DNA of 64,000 nt from Kalaharituber pfeilii (GCA_015179045.1 WHUZ01000002.1:1364001-1428000); one strand, 5' to 3'; numbered from the stretch's first letter, positions 22,951 to 37,761 are shown. Numbers and translations are program-made. Notes: generated by a model not told the origin, from the letters alone.

Positions 22951-23600
22951 CGTACCGCACTAGGTACCTGAAGTATTGGAGTGGTGCGGCATATCAGCCG
23001 TACCGAGATTATGAAATAACCCGTGGCACTCCAGTAACTGATGGTAGTAAGGGATAGTAATCCCAAAGTACGAGCACCAGCGAGTCCTTTTCTTCCTTCA
23101 ATGATAGGCGACGGTAGTGAACGAGAGACACGTTAGATACACTTGATACAGGCAAAAGGAAACAGGAATAACCTTCATAAGATGCCCGGATTATTTATCA
23201 AGGAAGGGGTCAGTTCTATGTACTCGATCACAAGTCACAGGAGGATTCGACCAAGGATATACTCAGTGCAATAGCTGTTCACTGTTCACCACGCGAGTCG
23301 ACTCAATATATTTTCTAGTTCACTTGCAAATCAAGATTTTAGTGAAGTCCCCTGGCACTTGCGTTAAGTTACCAAGTTACTGATAGAATTCAATAATTTA
23401 GGGTAATAATGATGACCATAACGTTGACTCGTCCAGATCTGCAGACCCTGAGATGGCTGCTTGGGTGCTCCCTTCTGCATCACCATACGTAACGTCGGAG
23501 CGTTTCTCTCAGCTGGAGAAAGAAAGTTGAAACTAGTCTTTGTCACGTTCTGGAAGACGAGTATTTCTATCAACTACGTGACTATGGCCTTGCAAAAGTG
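22951..23600. other. Spacer between Tc1 element and LTR-type remnant
   Basis: No gene or RNA is recognisable. The small ORFs carry no domain signal. Confidence 0.5.
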
Positions 23601-23821
23601 TACGATCGAATGAGGGTAACAGTGGTTCGGTTACAGTGGCCGGCAGAGGTTCGGCGGCACAGGCCCGACGACAAAGGTTGAAGAAGCTTCGGTTGATTCC
23701 ATGCTTTACAATGCCTGCCGATTTGATAACTCAACCTTCCAGAAGCTTTACGGGGTTTTGCCTTGGATGGTGCTGTGGGAATCTTGGCACTTCAAATGCT
23801 ACGGTGGATGATGACTCAAGA

Positions 23822-23960
23822 TGGAAGGGGGGACCATGAGGGCCTAGATAAAACTACCCAAGGGGGAAAGGGGGACCATGACGGCCTGGATGAGACTACC
23901 CGAGAGGGAAGGGAGGCCCTGAGGGACTGAGGAGCGGCGACTACCACAAGGGGGAAGGGG
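23822..23960 (+). repeat. About 45-bp imperfect tandem repeat in the leader
   Basis: Units starting GGGGGACCATGAGGGCCTAG, GGGGGACCATGACGGCCTGG and a more diverged GGGAGGCCCTGAGGGACTGA follow each other, each containing ACTACC(C/A) and an AAGGGGGAA-like spacer. Confidence 0.6.
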
Positions 23961-23976
23961 ACCGGAGGATGATGGG

Positions 23977-23985
23977 TATATAAGG
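23977..23985 (+). promoter_or_regulatory. Putative TATA box of the LTR-type remnant
   Basis: TATATAAGG lies about 125 bp before the gag-type frame opens, in a G-rich leader, as in LTR promoters. It is inferred from sequence only. Confidence 0.4.
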
Positions 23986-24339
23986 AGGGGGAGAAGGAGG
24001 CTTGTTTTTATCATCATCATCATCATCGCCGAGGGTGATCACAGTATAACTGGGTTGTTATTCTGTCAGTCTTGCAGTGTTTTATAGTCCTCTTCAGTTA
24101 CAGTGAACCAGTCTTCGTCTTGTGCCTCGTGGTTATCTCTAGTCCTTTACTGTTGTCTGTTATTATTCCCCTCCTCCGAACTTTCAGTCAATCCCTCCCA
24201 CAATACTCGAGACCAGAGGAGTGAGTGGTTCAAGGGGGCTTCAGCAGAAGATACAGTTACTGCCAAAAGTAAGGGCGGGGCCCTTTCAGCAGATTTAGAA
24301 GGGAGTCTATTCCGAACTAAGATACCCTCCCCATTGATA

Positions 24340-25218
24340 ATGGTAAAGGACTATCCCATCAGAGTACAAAGTACTGTATGGCCTGCCGTGGTTATCTCCA
24401 GCTCTTCTGAAAGCACTGCGAAGTTAAGTACATGTTTAAGCTTCGAGGACGTGAGTCCTATTCAGAATCCGATCTTGAGTAACTCAGCTCAAGAAAGTAC
24501 TAGAACGACAAGGGAAACAACTCCGGAATTACCCCTTCCAGCTCAACCAAGGATGGATGGGGACATCTTTAATATGATACTGCCTGAGAAATTTTCTGGG
24601 GGACGGACTGGCCCATCTATTTCTCAGTTTAGAGACATGCTCGAGCTGTACTTCCCACAACTAGAGACCACTTTCCCTATGGCCGCAGCAAGGAACACAG
24701 CAAAGATTATGTTCCTGCAAAGTTTACTTGACGGTGAGGCCCAAGAGTGGTGGCAGGGTCTTGCTACTGAGCAAAGAACGTCTTACGAGGAGATAATGGC
24801 TGCTATGGTAGCAGAATTCCCTGATCAACCTATATCTAAAGCACACGAGATTGCCAAGGCTCTGAATGAGGCAGCTACTTTGCAGCAGGGAAGAGATGGC
24901 ACCAAGCAATATGTGGATCGGGTCAGAAGGTTGAGAATGACTCTTGGGGCCACTTTCGATAGTATGCTAGCGCAACAGTTTGTGAATGGGATTGCAGATA
25001 GAGCGTTGAAAACGGGAATGTATCTTCAGCTGACAGCACCCTATACATTGAGAGACACCATCACTCTATTCCAGAAGGGGTCAGTAGCGGCAGAGATGGA
25101 AGCCCAAGCGCTGCGAACCTTGACTGTACCTAAGATACCAGAGGACTGGAAGGAGGTATTGACAGTGCAAATAACATTAGTGAGTAACCGTTGCTATTCA
25201 CAAAAATATCTTAGCTAA
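24340..25218 (+). CDS. Gag-like protein (retrotransposon gag domain)
   Basis: The frame is open from 24103, and in-frame ATGs are at 24340 and 24553. The C-terminal two thirds looks like a retrotransposon gag helical domain: ILPEKFSGGRTGPSISQFRD, then FLQSLLDGEAQEWWQGL, then YEEIMAAMVAEFPD and VDRVRRLRMTLGATFDSML. The region before is Ser/Thr-rich. There is no CCHC zinc knuckle before the stop at 25218. A 63-codon ORF at 25251-25442 follows, of unknown relation. Retained as structural-protein debris; whether it is expressed cannot be judged. Confidence 0.7.
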   Translation: MVKDYPIRVQSTVWPAVVISSSSESTAKLSTCLSFEDVSPIQNPILSNSAQESTRTTRETTPELPLPAQPRMDGDIFNMILPEKFSGGRTGPSISQFRDMLELYFPQLETTFPMAAARNTAKIMFLQSLLDGEAQEWWQGLATEQRTSYEEIMAAMVAEFPDQPISKAHEIAKALNEAATLQQGRDGTKQYVDRVRRLRMTLGATFDSMLAQQFVNGIADRALKTGMYLQLTAPYTLRDTITLFQKGSVAAEMEAQALRTLTVPKIPEDWKEVLTVQITLVSNRCYSQKYLS

Positions 25219-25442
25219 CTTGTTAAGAACACAAGCCGACTCTCAGGGTTTTGAATGTTTATACCAGCATAGTTTCGGCGAAGTATAAAGTTGTCACCAA
25301 AGGCATCTACGAGAAGTTTGTGGGGTTTGTCAAACTCCTGGAAGGGGCGGACTTCAATGACTTCGATGATGGGGAAGAGACTGGTTTAGCATATGCATAC
25401 TGGTCGTATATGAACTGTGTTGGGAATGAGGTTAAAATATGA

Positions 25443-28400
25443 AAGGCGCCTTGATGGATAATAATCTAATTTTTATTGTATTCTATTTTTTTATTTTTAG
25501 AGGATCGTGGATTTAATTGTTATTCTTCTGAAGGGGTTTACCCCTTTGTGTGTCGATTAAGATCCTTGGGATGAAGAGAGCCCATTGGTCGAGAAAGAAG
25601 TGCCAGAGGAATGGTGCCAGCCATTCCAATGATTCCCGCTGGCACTGAGGAATATGGCACAAGTGACGCTCCCTTAAATTTGGGAAAAAACGAAGGTACC
25701 TGAAAAATTCTCATAAGACGGCGTTGGAAACTAGAACTGTTTTCAAGCAGCGCTGGTTCTAGCAGAGCAGGCCGTCAGTTTAGTAGTTCATTGGGCTGCT
25801 GGTCAGTGGCCGGGTCAGTGGAACGTATCTGTGGCAGTAAGGCTCTTATTGGCGTGGCCAACGAGCACCATGCTGACATTGACGCCCCTAGTTTGGTGTA
25901 TTTTGCGCAGAGTGTGAGCCTGAGAGCTACGGTAGGATTTTGTTGCGTATGCATACGACTGGTGGGCACTACTCGGTATGTAGAGGAACGCATGAATCAA
26001 CAATGCATGATACGTTTGAAGTAACCGCTAGATGAGCTTTTGAGATGACTTGGACAGGTTCGTTTGCCACGTGCAAATAGTATTTACCTACTAGACATGA
26101 TTTACGTGAACTGGTGTACCATTTTCTTGGGTACGTGTAAGCGCACTGTTATTGTAGAACCTAACGGATAGCTTTTGGATGTCATTTTCTACGAGTCCTA
26201 CAATATAATTCTCTTTTAATCAACCTCTGGAATCAGATGTTCTCACAAAAATGGTGCCCTAGAAAAATGACAAACTTATTCTGGAAGGAATTTGGTACAT
26301 ATCGTCAATGTTCTGATGACGTCACTGGTTACTTATCTTCTATGACTTGCATTGACTGGTCGTAACAGACTCTTTAGTCAGCAGCTTATCACAACAATGT
26401 TATTGTAGAGTACAAATATAATCTCGTACAAATGCTGTGAACATGGGATAAGAAAGCTCACAAAGCCTCATACATAGAGATACATACAGAACTTTACGGA
26501 ACATTACAGTCAGGGCGGTCAAACTGGTTGGCTTAACCAGACTAGTATAGATGGCTAGTTCCTACGGCTAGTGCAGTTCGGAAAATATCAAATCTACTTA
26601 TGTATGTTACAAAAGCATTCTGACTACCGCTAGATGCACCAACAGGATCGAGCAATGGGATGTCAAACTCTTTTTTGTATTCTTCTAGAGTGAAAGGGAG
26701 AGGGCAGCAACTGCAGGGTAACCTTTGTACTCCGGCGCACAGTTGTTTGATACCCATAGCAATGATCTCTTTTGTCTCTAGAGCAAGTCCGATTTCGATG
26801 TAGCAGAGGATACGAAACAGCATATACATCAGTAAAGCTCTCTCAAAATACAAAAGCCAGTAATATAATGAACAACCTACCGTACCAGAAAATAGCCGTT
26901 TTGTTACAGAAAATTACCCTGAACCTGTCAATGTCTCAACAATGATGTTATATAAAGTCACTACGGTCTAGAACTCCGGCGGGTAAAGGTCTAGCTAAAT
27001 CTCCGGCAGAGCTCGGGTGTAATGGGATATAAAGTAATATGCAAGCCTAGCCGAGCTTCAACTAACCCAGTTATCGTACTCGTTCATCTGCCACGTTAGT
27101 GATCGATTCATCAGTCACGCCCTTATCACCAATATTTGCCCAAGATCCACGAGCAGGAGACTCTGTCTAACATCTTCCCCGTCAAGTGTCTCACGCAGTA
27201 GCCTATCAACCATTAAGCTCACCCACACGGCAATCTGATGGTCAGACGGAAACTACAATGGTAGAGACGCCCATGTGATGAGCTGGAGGGATACCCTCGG
27301 TCACCAGACTCGTTCATGAAATAGATTGCTATACTACATATTTCACAAAATTGCTTTTGACACTCCCAAGATGTCTCCATTAATTCTGGCTTTGGAGGTG
27401 GATCAAGCGTGTCATCACGCAGGTGAAGGACGGCAGCTAGGCTATTCTGTACTCACGTCAAGAAGCTGAAAATTAAAAAAAATTAAAAAAAAATCAATGA
27501 ATGTTTAGCAAGCTTATCGAAGGGGGGACCTGGATTCGTTTTGGCCGGGGCACGAAGCGGTGACACAGATACAGACTGGAGACAACTACTGTTACATGGA
27601 GATTAACAGTGATCACGTGTAGCAGCGAAATTCATCTTATGTGCTTCGCATATATGCACTGAATAATACTGGGAGAATTATTTTGTCGAAACGGAGCCTC
27701 ATCACCCCGCTAAAGAAAACTTAGCTTCCAAGATCAACACTTCATTAGCTGTGCAACTGTCAGCAAAAGTCAGGCTGCTATTTCCTCCGGTTGTCATTAC
27801 GCCATAGTTGTCTAGAGGCGATTTCCTGTAAATTCTGGAACAAGCCTAACTAAGAGATCTAGGTCTAACTAAAAGATTTGGGTCTAACTAAAGATCTGGT
27901 CTAACTGAAAGATCTGGCTCTAACGTGCAAGAGAGCACCATTATGCTCTCGTACCTGTAGCCAGTGTTTATGATATCCTAAAAGGGCAGAGAGAGTTGAG
28001 TGCTCACAATACCTGCGAATCGAAACAACTTAACATGCAGGCCCAGGCATAGTTTTTTAACCTATATCAGGCAAAAAATGAAGATATAGCTTGCTCTGTC
28101 AATTACTATTACAGAAACTTCGGTCCACTCAGTTACTCTAAAAGAATCAACAATCAGCAACTCTTTCGAGTTCCATACTGCACGGCATTGAAGAATGCTT
28201 GTAGACACTACAATTGTGCTTCATCCCTAGGAAATCTTGCAATTGCTGCCACCTACCACTGGCATATGATTGGTAAATCTAACAGCTTACTTGGATTTCG
28301 AGGGCTGAGCTGTTAAGAAAATATTCATTCTATTGAGAGCAACATTTCTTACTCTCGGTACTATATTTACAATCTCCTCTTTATATAGCCTTAATCAAAA

Positions 28401-28951
28401 TACTAAGACTGGTGTATATTTCTTACAGTTGCTCCAAATGTACATCTTGAGAATGGGTATGTGATGTGCCATGATCATGTGTTGGCCTGGTAACGGTAAC
28501 AACGAAAGGTAGCCTGAAATCAGGGAAATAAGGTTCCAGAACAAAATTCTACACTACTGGTAATAGCTTCTGCATTAGCCAGCGAGATACCTGCTGCATA
28601 CATTTCCCCACTACGTCGGATGTTTATTTTAGCCTGCGCGTCCGCAATTCCGAAATCTACTTTCATAGTCCCGGGTGATGTGGATGCCACGACTGCCAAC
28701 CATAGTGTGCATAACAGCCGCAGGATCTGGAGATAAGGTACTATGAGATCTGGCCTTTCCATGATCCTGGGCGCCCTAGTACGAATGAGTGCGCGCAGTT
28801 CTTAAGGCTCTTCGGGAAGCTCTAGCAGGCAGTGAACCATAGAAAGACAACAATTCAGACTGTCTCTGTTTTCGAACTTCCTCGCCTTCGCTGAAAGTTC
28901 CAACTCATCTTCTACCAACAGAACTCACATTTCGAGATTTAATCCACAAAT
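25443..28951. other. Gene-poor accessory DNA
   Basis: 3.5 kb without a supported gene. Candidates too weak to call: a minus-strand ORF at 26542-26853 (103 codons) and a minus-strand ORF at 28520-28762 whose start (LQILRLLCTLWLAVVA) is hydrophobic. Contains the short tandem repeat at 27844. Confidence 0.5.
27844..27924. repeat. Four 17-19 bp tandem units (TAACTAAAAGATCTGGGTC-like)
   Basis: Four imperfect copies of TAACTAA(A/G)AGAT(C/T)T(A/G)GGTC in succession, ending in TAAC. Each copy contains AGATCT or a one-base variant of it. Confidence 0.8.
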
Positions 28952-29528
28952 ATGCATTTCAAGCTCCCTTCATTTCTTTCTTTCCTCTTCTTGGGACTCG
29001 CAGCTGCTGAGGAGCTTAAGATTGAGAAGACCGGCGGGGTGACCGACTGCCGTAAGTGCTATTGCTCCAGTTCTAGTGTCATCATGTTCAGACACTTGAG
29101 GCTCCGAAGCTAACCCAAATTTTTGTCGCCATTGACTACAGAAGGTAGACGGACACAGAAGGGTGACGCCATCAGCGTCCACTACCGCGGTACCTTAGAG
29201 ACCGACGGAAGCCAGTTTGACGCCAGCTACGACCGCGGGGCGCCCTTCAAGTTCGTTCTTGGACAGGGAAGGGTCATTAAGGGTAATGGCACTTTCGGGT
29301 TATCATCATTTCTTGAGCGGGAGCCAATTGCTAACCACATTCATTTGATTAACAGGCTGGGACGAGGGTCTCCTGGACATGTGCATTGGTGAGAAGCGAA
29401 AGTTGACCATACCGTATCAATATGCGTACGGCGAGAAGGGGTTTCCGCCGGTGATTCCGCCAAAGGCTACCCTGATCTTCGAAACAGAATTGATTGGCAT
29501 TGATGGCGTTGAGCATCCGGAATTGTAA
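28952..29528 (+). CDS. FPR2: ER-lumenal FKBP-type peptidyl-prolyl isomerase (FKBP2/Fpr2)
   Basis: Catalyses cis-trans isomerisation of prolyl bonds during folding in the secretory pathway. Exons 28952-29051, 29142-29282 and 29356-29528 give 137 residues, the normal size. Residues 1-19 ([19 protein letters not shown]) form a signal peptide. The FKBP core shows [50 protein letters not shown] and [17 protein letters not shown], including the Tyr, Asp, Phe, Val-Ile and Trp pocket residues. The protein ends EHPEL, so the retention signal would be HPEL rather than the common HDEL. Introns have GTAAGT and GTAATG donors; the second ends GATTAACAG. Confidence 0.95.
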
Positions 29529-29983
29529 GAAAGTAATACTGAGTATCTGCAAAGTACAGATGTGGAATATGGATTTGTTTAAGGATCTACGATTTTGGGC
29601 AGTAAATACTTATTTACCTCCTTTTTTTTTCTTTTCTTTTTACCCTGTGTTGAGTCGACTCGCATAAAAAAAGGATATCGATTCTTTGCATCAAGGATTA
29701 CAATTGCATGTAAATTACTACATTGATGCCTTAGTAAAAGTTTAGGAACAGTGGACGCCAAGATTATCCAATAATGTGACCCTTCTCAAAATCTCTGTCA
29801 ACTCTTTTTTTGGGTTTGAAGTTGTTGTGTGTGCTGATTAATTATTGTTGAACTCGTAATGTGGGTACAGACTTGTGACTCGTAACTACTATATCCTTGG
29901 ATTGTTTCCGAGACAAACTTCCCCTCCAATCCGAAGCCAAAATCTCACACCAGCTCTCCATCAACTGCAATTGAGCCTCAGCC
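29529..29983. other. Intergenic spacer
   Basis: 3' flank of the FKBP gene (T-rich at 29620-29640) and promoter of the next gene. Nothing else is seen. Confidence 0.55.
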
Positions 29984-31208
29984 ATGCATCCCCCGGCCGT
30001 GCGGCTTCTTCCGCAGCTGCAAAGTAGGCCGGTGGCACTGTTTTCTACCTCGTTGACATCCTCCAGCTTACCACGCAGCCGTCTGATATCGTCGACCTCC
30101 ACATGTCTCGGTCGGCAACTCCGCCTGAGAATGCGGGCCATCTCCACGCGAGTGCCGTCGCAGTCAAAGTATTCATTGCTGGTTGTCAATGAGACGTACA
30201 TCTCCTCGCTGCAGTCGCAATTCCTCCACTGTCCCCGCCGCTCCTTCTGGTGGTCAAAGAAGCCCGAGCCAGGAATCCTACTGACAGGCAATGGGGCTGC
30301 CGCTGCAGCAACAGCGGGGGAAGGTCTCTATCCAATCATACATTACCTCCTCATCACTCCATCCTTAGGCTTCGTTCGCTAATTGACATGGACTGATAAC
30401 TAGGTTCATCCGCTGGTCCCTCTCGATACCCGACTCGCTACCTCTTTTACTACGCCGGCCGCCGCACAATTTACCTCGCCTGTCTAAAGCTCTGCACGCT
30501 CTTTGTTGCCGCCTTCGGCATTGTCATTGTTGCACCGGGATGGTACTACAACATCCAGTACGAGGTCGTCGAGCCCGAGTCCGAGCCTGAGCCAACCACT
30601 ATCCCCCTCGCAGATGCCTTAACCCCCTCCACAGATTCCAATCCATCCCCCCTGTACTCACCCTCCGCAAACGCGACACCTACACCTTCCACCTCCCCCT
30701 TCTCTCCACCCCCATCACCCTCCCCGCCCCGCTTCTCGCCACTCTCGTTCCCCTTACCATCACCGTTCTCTCCTCCCTCCCTTTTATCCTCATGCACTCA
30801 CTCTCCCCACCTTACATCACCCACGCGCACCTGCACCTTCCCGCAAACCCCTCCGCGCGCCTCGCCTTCTCCCCACCAAAAGGAAACCTCCTGCTCTCGC
30901 CTACAACCTCGGTAACGTTCACGACACTCCGCGCGCTCGGAAGGCCAAAGGCCACGACGATGCCCTTGGGGGATTTGAGGTGGGAGGTGGCGAAACTCGG
31001 GTGCGCAAATTTGGTTTATAGGGAGCCAGGGGCAGGGGCGAGGGCGGGGAAGGGGAGCACGAGGAAGGAGAGGGTAACGAGGTTCTATATGGATGAGCGG
31101 GGGTCGCCGGCAAGGGTGGCAGGGGATCCAGAGGGGAGGGTAGCGAGAGGGGTGTTGGAGTGGGTGAAAGAGTGGACGGAGAGGGAATTGAAGAAGGGGA
31201 GAAAGTAG
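29984..31208 (+). CDS. Predicted mitochondrial membrane protein, conserved fungal type
   Basis: Exons 29984-30323, 30404-30557 and 30635-31208 give 355 residues in one frame. The N-terminus (MHPPAVRLLPQLQSRPVALF, then Ser/Arg-rich) looks like a mitochondrial presequence. Exon 2 contains RYLFYYAGRRTIYLACLKL then a transmembrane segment (FVAAFGIVIVAP). Exon 3 has a second one (LLATLVPLTITVLSSLPFIL), followed by a soluble tail with LRWEVAKLG and VTRFYMDERG. The arrangement resembles an uncharacterised fungal mitochondrial inner-membrane protein with a (R)RPTIYLALLK-like motif; that resemblance is from memory. Intron 1 has a GTCTCT donor, which is unusual, and ends ACTGATAACTAG. Function unknown. 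Confidence 0.75.
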
Positions 31209-31341
31209 CAACAGCTGGGTGAGGGGAGAGGTGCATGGCGTGAGCCATAAAAATGACTTGTATAATAACACCGAAGATTTCAGTTGAAGATACGATTTGA
31301 AGAATATCTATAGAGAAAATGCAGCGTAACGTACTACAACA

Positions 31342-31412
31342 GCTTCGATGGTCCAACGGTAGGATAATTGCCTTCCAAGCAATTGGCTCGGGTTCGACTC
31401 CCGATCGATGCA
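31342..31412 (+). tRNA. tRNA-Gly (anticodon UCC)
   Basis: A complete 71-nt cloverleaf without intron. Acceptor GCTTCGA pairs with TCGATGC, with one U-U mismatch at pair 3-70. D arm GTCC/GGAT, anticodon stem ATTGC/GCAAT with loop CTTCCAA (anticodon TCC), T arm TCGGG TTCGACT CCCGA, discriminator A. Confidence 0.95.
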
Positions 31413-31419
31413 TATGACG

Positions 31420-31438
31420 TTTTCTTTTTTTGTTTTTT
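31420..31438 (+). terminator. RNA polymerase III terminator of tRNA-Gly
   Basis: Runs of T (TTTT, T7 and T6) begin 8 nt after the tRNA 3' end, the usual pol III stop. Confidence 0.7.
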
Positions 31439-32236
31439 AACTTTCTATTTTTTTCCTTTTCTGCTATTACTTACCGTATATCTGAATTATTACATGCAGT
31501 AGTCTCCCTAGTACATGCAGCTACTACAATTTTCTAACTAATCAACACCTAAGAATAATGCACGCTACCAGGATATTGCGCAGTGTGGGGGTATAATAAT
31601 GCGTATATAACATCAGATACAGATGATACGTTGGCGAGACAAGTGATAGCAGCAACGAGCACCATAGTTGCAAGTACCATGGAGCTACATAGAAAGCTGG
31701 TGAGTAGTAGTATTCTTGGAGCGCTTAATGCATATAAATATACATAATAGTACTCAATGGCTCAGATCCATCAGTTAGCACTGGCAAGCAGTTCATCAAA
31801 TATAACCTTGGAGAGTCTCCATACAATAACTTTTATACTCCGTGATAGCCCAGCGTCTCCGAAGCGAAGGTGTATGCTTCAAGATGGCAGTGCAATTCTC
31901 TACATGACAATCTGAGCACCGACAAAACATCGTATATTCCCAGCAGGGTATACAGTGAGGTCAATGAGATCTCAGGGGTAGAACCATTGACACGTGGCGA
32001 CTCACCAGCGTTAGGATTTTGTATGTACCCCAAAATAAGTCATCACTTGTATGCTAGAAATAAGCCTAGAGAATATGCCAACATATTCTCCCATGCTCTG
32101 GCTTCAATTTGAGCCCACTTGAGGGCCATTTGCACTCATGGTAATTTTTTGTTGTGGTATCCGGAAAGTGCGTTACACCTCCAAATTACATCCACCTGTA
32201 ACCCCCTCCCCATTACCACCATTCCCCATATGTTTC
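31439..32236. other. Intergenic spacer
   Basis: AT-rich, no gene seen. It runs from the tRNA terminator to the 3' end of the minus-strand GH36 gene. Confidence 0.55.
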
Positions 32237-35511
<3,275 letters not shown>

Positions 35512-35591
35512 CTGCGCGCGCTTGTTAGCACAGCGGCCAGGCCGCGGTCGCGGGGGGAGGCGGGGGGAGGCGGGGGGAGGCGGGCGCACAC

Positions 35592-35797
35592 ATGCGTCAG
35601 TGCGTGTGTCAGTGCAAGCAGCAAAGTGCGGGCGGGGCGGGCGGGGCGGGCGGGTGTCCACGCAGCCTCAACACGGAACACGGGCGCAGTGCTGCGGTTA
35701 AATACAAGTACAGAGCGGGGCCCCGCAGATCGGGGCGGGGCCAGCGCCAAGACCCTGCGGCCCACTTGCATGCAGCAGCGGCGGCACGATATGATAC

Positions 35798-35846
<49 letters not shown>

Positions 35847-36860
35847 TGCGCGCCCTCCGCCCCCCACGCCTCCCCCGCAGGCCGCCCCTTCGCCCCCCGC
35901 GCCCGCTGCCGTCGCCGCCAGCGCGCCTGTGCTCCTCCTCCCCCTCCCCTCCCCCTCCCCTCCCCCTCCCCTTGCGCGCCCTCGCTGCTCGCGCATCTGC
36001 ACGGCCGCGGCCTGGCCGAGAGCATCACAGGGCACGTAGCTTGCCCCACCCCCCCACCCCAGAACAAGCCGCCTCCGAATTAAGCGCGGGCCTATGCTAA
36101 CTCCGCCTCCGCCCTGCACCCCCCTCCGCCCCACAACAGACTCCCCGGCAATCTCGATGCATTCCTCCGCAGCACCAAGACCGCAGCCTATGCGGGCGTG
36201 GACCCAACCGCAAGCTCCCTGCACGTCGGCCACCTTCTGCCGCTCATGAGCCTGTTGCACTTTTATCTGAACGGGCATACGTCTATTGCTCTCGTGAGGA
36301 CCCCCCCCCCCCCCCCCCCCCCCAACTTGCCCACCACGCCCAACTAACATCGTGCCCACTACTCGCTAGATTGGCAAATCCACCGCCTCCATCGGCGACC
36401 CCTCCGGCCGCACCGCCGAGCGCGAGAAGTCCGCTTCGGAAACCATAACCTCGAACTTTGACCGCATCTGGGCGCAAGTCTCACTGTTCTTCGACCGCGC
36501 GGAAGCCTACGCCCTCGCGCGCGGCTATGACAAGAAGAATTTTGGAAGAAGGGAGCTCAGGACGAACGCAGAATGGTTGGAGGGCCTCGGGCTCATTGAG
36601 TTTCTGAGTGGGGTCGGCAGGCATATCAGGGTGCAGCAGATGTTGGCGAGGCAGAGGTGAGCTTTCGTCTGCTTTGGCAGACCACTTCTCAACCAAGGCG
36701 CTAAGCTGTCTTTCGCCCCTGCTCCATAGTGTGAAAGCGCGAATGGACTCGCAAAAGGGAATCAATTTTGCCGAGTTCACCTACCAGCTGTTACAAAGCT
36801 ACGACTTTTGGCATCTGTACAGGAACGCTGGCTGTCGTGTCCAAGTAACTTAACCCCCTT

Positions 36861-36901
<41 letters not shown>

Positions 36902-37761
36902 TTCATCCCCCGTCCCATACAAATCCTTCAATTCTAACCCATTTCCCCCCCTTTTCAAGATCGGCGGCAATGACCAATACGGCAACATCACTGCCGGCAT
37001 CGACCTCATCCAGCGCCTCGAGTCCCCCTCCGCCCCGTCAACCACCCCCTCCGAGCCGGCCCCAATACCAACTACACCACCGACCCCCGACCTCGCCTAC
37101 GGCCTCACCGTTCCCCTCCTCACCACCCCCACTGGAGAAAAACTTGGCAAAACCTCGGGCAACGCCCTCTGGCTCGACCCCACCCTCACCACGCCCTTCG
37201 AGCTCTACCAATACCTCATCCGCCTCCCCGACGCAGTCGTACCACTATTCCTCCGCGCGCTCACCCTGCTGCCGCTTCCGGATATCCAGGCGACCGTGGA
37301 TCGCCATGCGCGCGACCCGCACCTGCGGCTCGCACAGGGCACGCTGGCGGCTGAGGTCGTGCACCTCGTTCATGGGCCTCAGGCCTCCAAATCCGCCGCA
37401 CTAATGACTCGCCTGCTCTTCCCCTCCGCGGACGCAAACTCGGCATCCACTTCCACGCCGCCGCCGCCGACCGCCGCGGAGCTTCTTGTGGCATTCTCCG
37501 CGGACCCAAAGACGCTTGTTGCCCTCCCGCGCGCTGAAGTTGTCGGGCAGCTGGTGACCAAGTTAGCCAAGACAGTGGGCCTGGCGAGATCCCGGGCGGA
37601 GGCGGAAACGATGGTGAGCCAGGGGGGCTGTATGTTGTTGTCGATGGGGAGAGTCGCAAGATTGGCAAGGGGAGACGGTGCAGGAGGAGTGGTTGGTAGA
37701 CGGGGAGGTGCTGTTGATGCGGGCAGGCAAGGGGAAGTTTGTGCTTGTTAGGACAGTGTAG
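35592..37761 (+). CDS. MSY1: Mitochondrial tyrosyl-tRNA synthetase, frame broken in the S4 domain
   Basis: Class I synthetase charging mitochondrial tRNA-Tyr. Exons: up to 36031, then 36140-36293, 36370-36656, 36730-36844, 36960-37761. N-terminal [16 protein letters not shown] continues into [36 protein letters not shown] (HIGH motif as HVGH), [62 protein letters not shown] and [10 protein letters not shown] (KMSKS-like). Intron 1 is GC-AG (GCACGT). Introns 2 and 4 contain C homopolymers. The C-terminal S4 region needs two frame changes: ETMVSQGG then LYVVVDGE in the next frame, then [20 protein letters not shown] in the third, ending at TAG 37761. The start is unclear: ATG 35592 is in frame but passes through a poly-Q tract; an Arg-rich frame from ATG 35846 looks more like a presequence but is out of frame. 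Confidence 0.85.
35799..35843 (+). repeat. (CAG)15 trinucleotide repeat
   Basis: Fifteen pure CAG units. In the TyrRS exon-1 frame they would encode Gln; in another frame they encode Ser. It may be in the 5' UTR if translation starts later. Confidence 0.95.
36862..36901 (+). repeat. C40 homopolymer in TyrRS intron 4
   Basis: About 40 consecutive C immediately after the GTAACTTAAC donor region and a short CCCCCTTT. A second run of about 23 C is at 36301-36323 in intron 2. Confidence 0.9.

Larger units (their letters stand above)
23600..25250 (+). mobile_element. Remnant of an LTR retrotransposon (leader and gag only)
   Basis: A leader with three G-rich tandem units, a TATA box at 23977, an (ATC)6 run at about 24006, then a gag-type ORF. 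No protease, reverse transcriptase or integrase frame follows, and no second copy of the leader appears downstream, so LTR boundaries cannot be set. The limits given are approximate. It fits a Ty3/gypsy-class element that lost pol, or a gag captured with its promoter. Confidence 0.6.

Noticed and set aside
29842..30291. 149-codon minus-strand ORF
   Set aside because: Antisense to exon 1 of the mitochondrial membrane protein, whose own frame continues in phase through two introns.
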